Shown here piece after piece: positions 41,942 to 47,473 of a stretch of 47,473 bases of DNA (within the stretch, counting starts at the first letter, position 1; each line of letters starts with the position of its first letter). The position numbers were made by a program, and so were the translations under genes. The notes under the pieces were generated by a model. It ran no database searches and was not told the origin of the DNA. It was given only the letters and a program-made list of their open reading frames with translations. Source of the DNA: Prevotellaceae bacterium UBA4359. Its GTDB lineage: Bacteria; Bacteroidota; Bacteroidia; Bacteroidales; Bacteroidaceae. The stretch is taken from the NCBI GenBank assembly GCA_002393555.1, contig DGSP01000059.1, forward strand, positions 36,711-84,183, in the 5' to 3' direction.

Positions 41942-43068
41942 AAGACAAGATAATTCCATTGACAAAACTGCAAAAAGAAATAATGCAGGAATTTTATAGT
42001 ATTGCCCAAACAAAAGTTATTTTCAACAAAAAAGAAAGAAAAAAACTTTGGGAACTTGCAAAAAAACGGAGTACAGACATAGATTTGCAAGACTTGAAAA
42101 CTAAATGTCCTGCATTGGAATATCAGATTCAAAAAAGTTTTGAGTATGGAAGCAACATTCAGCCTGCTGTTTTCAGCGAGTGCGTTTATGCTCAGACTCT
42201 TGCGAATATGCTGAAACTTGACTTGTTCATAAATTGTACAAACGAGCCAGATTTTATTCCATCACAAGTCGTGAGTTTAATCAACTCTTACAATTTAGTA
42301 CCTCGTTATGTATATTCAACGAAGGATAAGCGGAGAATGTTGATTCAGGCTGGTGGCAGTGGCGGAATAGACAGTGCTTTGATTACTGTAATAGACTTGG
42401 TTATTTACACTATTGAGTTCAAAGAACCTGGTGCAAAAACAAGTGAGCCAGACTTGCCTAAATACGGCGAAGACGGGAAACTGATAGTAACAAAGAAATT
42501 TCTTGCTGATTATCCACAATTTGAAGCAATGTTAGATGAGCAGAAGGATTTAAACTTTTTCGAGAACATAGGCCATAATATCTGCAATTTTTCCAGTAAT
42601 AGTATTAATCTTGCCGTTTTTAACAATTACACAAAGAAATACGCAGATGTAATCTGCACAGAAGATAGAAATGGCTCTTTTGTTATGATGCCTGCAAATC
42701 AAGTTCAGTTGTGGGCGAAACTTGAAGGAGAAATCAGGCCATCTGGTAGAAATCGTTACAAAGTTTGGACTCCTGGCGCATTTGGGCGGCTAATGTTGCA
42801 ATATGCTCCAAACATTAACGGAACTACTATAAGACTTGAAAAAAGCAAACTTGAGATGAGAAGAGAACGTGGAGGTGGTGGAAAAATTTCTGGTTTCAAA
42901 ATCACTCCACTATTTTTTGTCTATGCAAAAGATTGTCAGGACGATGGGAAATATATAACTTTCGATATGGATGATGTATGGCAATTGAATCCTACGATTG
43001 CTGGCAAGATGTTCTTCAAAACATTGAAATATGAAGAAGTAAAATCTTACTATAAGAAGTTGTTCTGA
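41938..43068 (+). CDS. Probable type II restriction endonuclease
   Basis: 376 aa, cytoplasmic. The likely PD-(D/E)XK catalytic core is GIDSALITVIDLVIYTIEFK, with D145 or D153 followed by E160-F161-K162. I do not recognise the rest, which includes a Gly-rich basic patch (RRERGGGGKISGFK). The assignment rests on this core, the ATGA overlap with an N6-adenine methyltransferase, and the same AT-rich composition. Expression after the methyltransferase in one operon is the usual safe order. There is no C protein or Vsr gene. It ends 17 bp before ridA. Confidence 0.78.
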   Translation: MKDKIIPLTKLQKEIMQEFYSIAQTKVIFNKKERKKLWELAKKRSTDIDLQDLKTKCPALEYQIQKSFEYGSNIQPAVFSECVYAQTLANMLKLDLFINCTNEPDFIPSQVVSLINSYNLVPRYVYSTKDKRRMLIQAGGSGGIDSALITVIDLVIYTIEFKEPGAKTSEPDLPKYGEDGKLIVTKKFLADYPQFEAMLDEQKDLNFFENIGHNICNFSSNSINLAVFNNYTKKYADVICTEDRNGSFVMMPANQVQLWAKLEGEIRPSGRNRYKVWTPGAFGRLMLQYAPNINGTTIRLEKSKLEMRRERGGGGKISGFKITPLFFVYAKDCQDDGKYITFDMDDVWQLNPTIAGKMFFKTLKYEEVKSYYKKLF

Positions 43069-43085
43069 AGTAAAATTCAATTTAT

Positions 43086-43472
43086 ATGAAAGCAATTAGT
43101 ACAAAGAAGGCTCCGGGGGCGATTGGTCCCTACAGCCAAGCCATTCAGGTGGGAGAGTTTGTATATACATCTGGTCAGTTGGGGCTGGACCCTGCCACGG
43201 GTGCATTCCGCGAAGGAGGCATCAAGGAGCAGACGCGGCAGTCGCTCCAGAACGTGAAGGCGATTCTGGAAGAGGCTGGGCTGTCGATGGCGAATGTGGT
43301 GAAGACGACGGTGTTCATGGCCGACATGGCCGATTTTGCCGAGATGAACGGTGTGTATGCCGAGTTTTTTGCGGAGCCTTATCCTGCCCGTTCGGCGGTG
43401 GCGGTGAAGACGTTGCCGAAGAATGCACTGGTGGAGATTGAGGTGGTGGCTGCAGCGGAGTGCCTGAAATAG
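43086..43472 (+). CDS. ridA: RidA-family enamine/imine deaminase
   Basis: 128 aa, the full family length. KAPGAIGPYSQAIQVGEFVYTSGQ-type N-terminus, GGIKEQTRQSLQNVKAILEEAG, and the active-site arginine in YPARSAVAVKTLPKNALVEIE are all in place. It hydrolyses reactive enamines from pyridoxal-phosphate enzymes to ketoacids. GC content and codon use return to the genome's norm here, marking the right edge of the restriction island. It is 2 bp from the converging WbqC-family stop. Confidence 0.94.
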   Translation: MKAISTKKAPGAIGPYSQAIQVGEFVYTSGQLGLDPATGAFREGGIKEQTRQSLQNVKAILEEAGLSMANVVKTTVFMADMADFAEMNGVYAEFFAEPYPARSAVAVKTLPKNALVEIEVVAAAECLK

Positions 43473-43474
43473 TG

Positions 43475-44071
43475 TCACCGGGTTTCCTCCGTCGGTCTCG
43501 TGCTGTGCAGGAGGGTGAGGATGCTTTCGTTTCCCATGTTGAAAATGAGGTCGATGATGCTGAGGTCGGGCAGAAAGGGATGTTTCTGGCTGAAGACCTG
43601 ATAGTAGGGGGTGGGGCGGAAGTGTGGCTGTGGGTCATCTACTCCGCAATAGTGGGAGGTTCGTTGCAGGTCGGGCTGTAGGCCGATGAGTTGGCAGCAC
43701 TGGCGGATGAGTGCCTCGTTGAAGTCGATGAGGAAGGTCCAGTGCTGTTCGTAGAGTGGGCGGAAGTCATCTTGCAGATATTCGAAGAAGGGAGAGTTGA
43801 AGTAACTCGTCTCGAGTGCGTACCAATGCTGACGCTGCCAGTCGGTGTGGGTGCTGATGCGCACGTCCTTCATCAGGCAATGCCCCCCATGGAAGGTGCT
43901 TCGGTCCACGGGGATGGACAGGGCGAGTGGGCCGTTGGGTGAGTCGATGGTGCAACGGTTGCGGAAGGTCTGCTTCTGGTAGTTCTCATACTGCTCCACT
44001 ATCACGGGTTCTCCCTTGACGAGGGGGGAGAACCATGAGATGGGGGGAAGGTAGGCGGAAGGAAGGACCAT
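43475..44071 (-). CDS. WbqC-family protein
   Basis: 198 aa. Typical family features: LPSAYLPPISWFSPL at the N-terminus, YQKQTFRNRCTIDSPNGPLALSIPV, and WYALETSYFNSPFFEYLQDDF. The family is named from an O-antigen locus but its reaction is unknown; in Bacteroidales it usually sits next to lepB and dapB, as here. It is separated from lepB by palindrome copy 2. Confidence 0.9.
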   Translation of the reverse strand: MVLPSAYLPPISWFSPLVKGEPVIVEQYENYQKQTFRNRCTIDSPNGPLALSIPVDRSTFHGGHCLMKDVRISTHTDWQRQHWYALETSYFNSPFFEYLQDDFRPLYEQHWTFLIDFNEALIRQCCQLIGLQPDLQRTSHYCGVDDPQPHFRPTPYYQVFSQKHPFLPDLSIIDLIFNMGNESILTLLHSTRPTEETR

Positions 44072-44101
44072 GCTGTTAGGTTGAAGAGAGTCGTTGGTTG
44101 G

Positions 44102-44213
44102 AAAGTGAAAAGTGAAGAGTGAAAAGTGAAAAATCTAAGTTACCAGCCATGCGGTATGTTGGCATTTCATTAGCAAAAGTAACTTAGATTTTTCACTCTT
44201 CACTTTTCACTTA
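44102..44213. repeat. AGTGAAA-armed palindrome, copy 2
   Basis: Heptad arms (AGTGAAA, AGTGAAG) then AATCTAAGTTAC, a centre CAGCCATGCGGTATGTTGG with an ATTTCATTAGC tail, then GTAACTTAGATT and reverse heptads. It lies between lepB and the WbqC gene, both on the minus strand. Confidence 0.9.
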
Positions 44214-44223
44214 AAGAGATTTT

Positions 44224-45711
44224 TCATTTAATATTATCCACCCAAGTGAACAGGCGGCTCCAGCGCACCCCGTGCGACTTGCCGTAGCGGTCGGTGATGA
44301 GGCTGAGCCAGATGAAGAGGGGTTTGCCCACCACGTGGTCTTCTGGCACGAAGCCCCAGTAGCGGCTGTCGGCCGAGTTGTGGCGGTTGTCGCCCATCAT
44401 CCAGTAGTAGTCCATCTTGAAGGTGTAGGAGTCGGTGGGCTGGCCGTTGATGAAGATTTTGCCGTCCTTCACTTCCAGTTTGTTATTCTCATACACACGG
44501 ATGGGTCGCTCGTAGATGGCCAGGTTGTCCAGTGTCAGTTTCACGCTCTTGCCCTTGGCCGGAATCCAGATGGGGCCGTAGTTGTCGCGTGTCCAGCCAT
44601 ACTGGTGGTTGAGAGGGTAGAGGTTGCCCCAATAGCCATCCTTCACCTCCACGATGCTGTCGCAGAACTCCTTGTTGGCTCTGAGTGCCTCCACGGCCAT
44701 GTGGGTGAGCGGGATGCCCTGGTTGTGGTCAAGAATCTTGTCGCGGTCCTCGTCGCTGATGTTCAGTTCCTCGCACATCTCGTCGCTGAGCACCTGACTG
44801 TTGCATGTATAGACTTTATAGTTGAACTGGGCAAACGTGGGGGTGTCTTCCTTCTTGCCATCCACGTAGATAATCTTGTCCTTGATTTCCAGCGTCTGTC
44901 CCGGCAGGCCCACACACCGCTTCACGTAGTTCTCGCGGCGGTCGGCAGGGCGGGTCACCACGCTGCCATACACGTTCGTCTTCGCAGCCACAATCTGCTT
45001 GCCGGCTCCATAGAGTTGGTCCCACACCTGCTGCTGTTCCTCGCGTGAGAGCGACTGCATCAGCGGCACTTCCACGCCCCGTTCGGCAGCCATCATGCAG
45101 CCCTCCTGATAGCAGAGGCTGTAGTAGTCGCCGTTGTAACTCACGGCCACCGTATCGCCGGCAGGGTAGTTGAACACCACGATGTCGCCCAGTTCCACCT
45201 TGCCAAAGCCCTTCACGCGGCGGTATTCCCACTGCGGCCACTCGATGTAGGACTTGCAGTTGAGCATCGGGATGGTGTGCTGCGTCAGGGGCATGGTGAG
45301 GGGGGTCTGCGGAATGCGTGGGCCATAACTCATCTTGCTCACCAGCAGGAAGTCGCCCGTCATCAGCGTCTTTTCCAGCGACGAAGAGGGAATCTGGTAG
45401 TTCTGGAAGAAGAAGTTGTTGACGAAATACACCGCCACCAGCGCAAACACGATGGCATCCACCCAACTCATGATGGTGCGGGCCACATCGCTCTCCAGTT
45501 CCTTCCACCACGTCCACTTGATTTTCTTGCTGATGTAGGCATCATAGATGAAAGGCACCACGATGAGTCCCCACCACGACTTCACCCACACGAGGAAAGC
45601 CAGATAGCACACCGTGGCCACACCAAACTTCACCCATTTCCATCCAGCCCATTCGGGTTTGTCGGTCTCCTTCGACCGCGTCTTCTTGAAATTCTTATAG
45701 TCAAAAGCCAT
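44224..45711 (-). CDS. lepB: Signal peptidase I
   Basis: 495 aa, longer than the ~250-320 aa of many bacteria but normal for Bacteroidota, which carry an expanded periplasmic domain. Two N-terminal membrane helices (about 30-60 and 84-102), catalytic Ser111 in IPSSSLEKTLMTGDFLLV, catalytic Lys264 in ENYVKRCVGLPGQTLEI, and the box E motif GDNRHNSADSRYWGFVPEDHVVGK. It removes signal peptides from exported proteins. It lies between dapB and the WbqC gene, with palindromes on both sides. Confidence 0.96.
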   Translation of the reverse strand: MAFDYKNFKKTRSKETDKPEWAGWKWVKFGVATVCYLAFLVWVKSWWGLIVVPFIYDAYISKKIKWTWWKELESDVARTIMSWVDAIVFALVAVYFVNNFFFQNYQIPSSSLEKTLMTGDFLLVSKMSYGPRIPQTPLTMPLTQHTIPMLNCKSYIEWPQWEYRRVKGFGKVELGDIVVFNYPAGDTVAVSYNGDYYSLCYQEGCMMAAERGVEVPLMQSLSREEQQQVWDQLYGAGKQIVAAKTNVYGSVVTRPADRRENYVKRCVGLPGQTLEIKDKIIYVDGKKEDTPTFAQFNYKVYTCNSQVLSDEMCEELNISDEDRDKILDHNQGIPLTHMAVEALRANKEFCDSIVEVKDGYWGNLYPLNHQYGWTRDNYGPIWIPAKGKSVKLTLDNLAIYERPIRVYENNKLEVKDGKIFINGQPTDSYTFKMDYYWMMGDNRHNSADSRYWGFVPEDHVVGKPLFIWLSLITDRYGKSHGVRWSRLFTWVDNIK

Positions 45712-45728
45712 GATTGTAAATATTTTTA

Positions 45729-45851
45729 AGTGAAAAGTGAAGAGTGAATAGTGAAAAATCTAAGTTACCTGCCATGCGGTATGTTGGCATTTCATTAGCA
45801 AAAGTAACTTAGATTTTTCACTATTCACTTTTCACTATTCACTATTCACTT
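45729..45851. repeat. AGTGAAA-armed palindrome, copy 3
   Basis: Same plan as copy 2, with a nearly identical centre (CTGCCATGCGGTATGTTGG) and a longer right arm with extra reverse heptads (TTCACTATTCACT). It lies between dapB and lepB, beginning about 18 bp from the lepB start. Confidence 0.9.
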
Positions 45852-45865
45852 GATTGATTCTTTTT

Positions 45866-46621
45866 TCAAAACTTAAACAAGTCGTCCGTACTCAGCAGTC
45901 CCTCATGCTGAGCCGTAAACTCGGCAGCAATGACGGCACCCAGCGCAAAGCCCTGACGCGAGTGGGCATCGTGGGTGATGGTGATTTGGTCGGCCTCGCT
46001 GTTCCATGTGATGGAGTGGATGCCCGGCACCTCGCCCCTGCGGATGCTGCTCACGGGCAGCAGGTCGGCAGCCACCTCGTCGCTTCCCTCCACCGTGCCG
46101 TCGGGCTGTTGCAGATAGCCCATCGTCCAGTCCTTCTTGCGGTCCAGCCGCTCCACAATCTGCTCGGCCAGCGTGATGCCCGTGCCAGAGGGGTGGTCGA
46201 GTTTGTGCACATGGTGTGTCTCCACCTCCTTCACGTCATACTGCGGAAACTGGTTCATGATGCTGGCCAGATACTTGTTCACGGCACTGAAGATGGCCAC
46301 GCCGATAGAGTAGTTGCTGGCCCAGAAGAGAGTCTTTCCCCCCTCGGTGCAGGCCCGTTTCACGTCGTCGCCATGCTCTTTCAGCCAGCCCGTGCTGCCG
46401 CTCACCACCTTCACTCCGGCCTTCCATGCCTTCAGGTAGTTGTCGTATGCGGTCCAGGGGGTGGTGAACTCGATGGCCACGTCGGCACTGGCAAATGCCT
46501 CGCTCTCAAAGTCCTCCTGATTGTCGATGTCGATGATGCTCACGATTTCGTGGCCTCGGCTCAAGGCAATCTGCTCTATCATCTTGCCCATCTTGCCATA
46601 TCCTATCAATGCGATTTTCAT
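45866..46621 (-). CDS. dapB: 4-hydroxy-tetrahydrodipicolinate reductase
   Basis: 251 aa from the ATG at 46621 (MKIALIGYGKMGKMIEQIAL); the longer open frame to 46753 is read-through of palindrome copy 4. Nucleotide-binding GYGKMG, FTTPWTAYDN, SGSTGWLKEH, WASNYSIGVAIF and the catalytic ETHHVHKLDHPSGTGITLAE block are all present. It reduces hydroxy-tetrahydrodipicolinate to tetrahydrodipicolinate, the substrate of the ddh product at 20.4 kb. It is the first gene of dapB-lepB-WbqC. Confidence 0.96.
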   Translation of the reverse strand: MKIALIGYGKMGKMIEQIALSRGHEIVSIIDIDNQEDFESEAFASADVAIEFTTPWTAYDNYLKAWKAGVKVVSGSTGWLKEHGDDVKRACTEGGKTLFWASNYSIGVAIFSAVNKYLASIMNQFPQYDVKEVETHHVHKLDHPSGTGITLAEQIVERLDRKKDWTMGYLQQPDGTVEGSDEVAADLLPVSSIRRGEVPGIHSITWNSEADQITITHDAHSRQGFALGAVIAAEFTAQHEGLLSTDDLFKF

Positions 46622-46662
46622 TCTTTTTGTGTTTTTTGAACGATAAAACGATAAAAACACTG

Positions 46663-46670
46663 CAAAGGTA
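46663..46670 (-). promoter_or_regulatory. -7 box of dapB
   Basis: The minus strand reads TACCTTTG, inside the same TACCTTTGCA word as in the miaB divergent promoter. The -33 position falls in the arm of palindrome copy 4, where only TTTC is available. Confidence 0.65.
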
Positions 46671-46679
46671 CGTAAAAAA

Positions 46680-46776
46680 GCGAAAAGTGAAAAGTGAAGA
46701 GTGAAAAATCTAAGTATCCTCTGTTCGGATAGATGGTAATTTAGATTTTTCACTCTTCACTTTTCACTTTTCGCTT
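46680..46776. repeat. AGTGAAA-armed palindrome, copy 4
   Basis: Arms of AGTGAAA/AGTGAAG heptads with AGCGAAA at the outer end, mirrored on the right (TTTCGCT), and a shorter, different centre (CCTCTGTTCGGATAGATGG). The outer-unit change AGTG to AGCG is matched on the opposite arm. It lies directly upstream of the dapB promoter. Confidence 0.88.
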
Positions 46777-46846
46777 AAAATCACTACCTTTGAACAAAAA
46801 TTGATATAATTCAAGTTTCGGTTGTTTGATTTACGCCTTCGGCGGC

Positions 46847-46972
46847 CTCTAAAAAACAAGAAAAAACAAAAGAAAATAGGAAAAAATAAGGCATTGAAGT
46901 TATAAAGGTTGTAAGACCTCAAAACCTGACAAGATTTTTTCTTGTATTTTTTTATTTTTTCTTGTTTTTCTA
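46847..46972. repeat. Hairpin block A (oligo-A / oligo-T arms)
   Basis: The left arm is A-rich with AAAAACAAGAAAAAA; the right arm is its approximate reverse complement with TTTTTTCTTGTTTTT. The centre has AGGTTGTAAGACCT, itself a small hairpin. Confidence 0.6.
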
Positions 46973-47065
46973 AAGCCCGCAAAGCGGTAAAAGAACTTCC
47001 CACAGTAAATTGATAAGTAGGTGAACAAAAATAGTTGATATCATGCGGCAAGCCGCATGATTCTC

Positions 47066-47173
47066 GGACAATAATTGGCTTCGCTCGGCTAAAGGGTTCC
47101 AATAATTTCCAAAAATTGGTTCCAATAATAATTATTGGATCAAATTATCGTTAATTATTGAAAATTATTGTCC
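47066..47173. repeat. Hairpin block B, first copy
   Basis: Outer arms GGACAATAATT (47066-47076) and AATTATTGTCC (47163-47173) are perfect. Inside are CCAA/TTGG (47109-47119) and the full palindrome 47122-47138 (CCAATAAT, A, ATTATTGG). Confidence 0.8.
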
Positions 47174-47237
47174 AAGAGAAACAAGCCGCTTGCGGCAATA
47201 CATAAGAAAGTGAATCGCCCTCGGCGATGGATTTCAA

Positions 47238-47330
47238 GAAACAAATTAGCATAATTAGAATAATTTTATCCACAAATTTTGATGATAGAAATTAGTGAAC
47301 TAAATTATTCCAATTATTATAATTAGTTTC
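47238..47330. repeat. Hairpin block C
   Basis: A left arm starting GAAACAAATTAG and a right arm ending AATTAGTTTC pair over about 30 bp with a few mismatches (GAATAATTT against AAATTATTC). Confidence 0.65.
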
Positions 47331-47408
47331 AGGAAAAAAAGCCGCTTGCGGCAACATGTAAGTAGATGACCAGTAGAGTATATATGATGCGGCAAGCCGC
47401 ATGTTTTC

Positions 47409-47473
47409 GGACGATAATGTCCAATAATTTCCAAAAATTGGTTCCAATAAAAATTATTGGATAAAATTATCGT
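47409..47473. repeat. Hairpin block B, second copy (cut by window end)
   Basis: 343 bp after the first copy: GGACGATAAT at 47409-47418, the same inner CCAAAAATTGG, a second inner hairpin (47444-47460), and ATTATCGT at the window end, which would pair with the left arm. Confidence 0.75.

Larger units (their letters stand above)
46777..47473. other. Gene-free AT-rich field of nested hairpins, running off the window
   Basis: No credible gene. Large AT-rich inverted repeats alternate with small GC-rich hairpins: 46834-46844 (CGCC/GGCG), 46977-46987 (CCGC/GCGG), 47041-47060 (9-bp arms, ATGCGGC type), 47185-47196 and 47341-47352 (GCCGC/GCGGC), 47214-47228 (ATCGCC/GGCGAT), 47387-47402 (ATGCGGC/GCCGCAT). 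A single DnaA-box match TTATCCACA lies at 47266-47274. Confidence 0.8.

Noticed and set aside
46764..47102. 112-codon open frame in the right-end region
   Set aside because: It runs through inverted repeats and hairpins, has Phe/Lys-rich low complexity, and no promoter or homology that I can see.
46777..47473. Integron attC array
   Set aside because: Palindromes recur, but no GTTRRRY-type core sites, no cassette genes and no integrase are seen.

Overview
This is about 47 kb of chromosome from a Bacteroidota bacterium, most likely order Bacteroidales and probably Prevotella-like. The evidence is the gene content (fused SecDF, DUF3098, a PL11 pectin lyase with a C-terminal sorting-type tail, WbqC-lepB-dapB, meso-diaminopimelate dehydrogenase) and repeated promoter sequences of the Bacteroidota type (TTTG, about 19 bp, TAnnTTTG). 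The species cannot be fixed from sequence reading alone. Most of the window is moderately GC-rich. Two parts are AT-rich: a restriction-modification pair (40.2-43.1 kb) and a gene-free hairpin field at the right end (46.8-47.5 kb).

Layout. 0.1-4.4 kb (-): a large secreted rhamnogalacturonan lyase. 4.8-18.5 kb (+): one tightly packed operon holding a response regulator fused to a PP2C/SpoIIE phosphatase, a membrane coiled-coil/WD40-like protein, a periplasmic-propeller sensor kinase that has lost its phospho-accepting histidine, a small soluble histidine kinase with the histidine intact, a TonB-dependent receptor, a one-module A-T-TE NRPS-like enzyme, and a second TonB-dependent receptor paralogous to the first. 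Several junctions are ATGA overlaps. 18.6-20.2 kb (-): an AAA-ATPase/PD-(D/E)XK protein. 20.4-24.4 kb (-): secDF and ddh. 24.7-26.6 kb (-): a membrane endonuclease/phosphatase-family protein and a rhomboid protease. 27 kb (+): HU. 27.6-29.1 kb (-): two membrane proteins. 29.2-37.1 kb (+): a long housekeeping run miaB-ftsX-DUF3098-uppP-truB-queA-folK-prolyl peptidase. 37.2-38.7 kb (-): another sensor kinase without the catalytic histidine. 38.9-40.0 kb (+): a metallophosphoesterase. 40.3-43.1 kb (+): an N6-adenine methyltransferase and its probable restriction enzyme, then ridA. 43.5-46.6 kb (-): WbqC family, lepB, dapB.

The most interesting system is the 4.8-18.5 kb operon. It joins signal sensing and phosphatase output to a small-molecule-making enzyme and two outer-membrane receptors. 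A reasonable hypothesis is that the NRPS-like product, or a complex of it, is taken up by the receptors and sensed by the propeller kinase, which lacks a phospho-accepting His and may act through the soluble kinase next to it.

The second theme is unusual intergenic DNA. Three separate arrays have different core words but the same 23-bp period. Heptad (7-bp) repeats sit directly on stop and start codons. Four copies of a ~100-bp palindrome have arms built of AGTGAAA heptads. The terminal hairpin field repeats with a 343-bp period, and its two copies show a compensatory base change.
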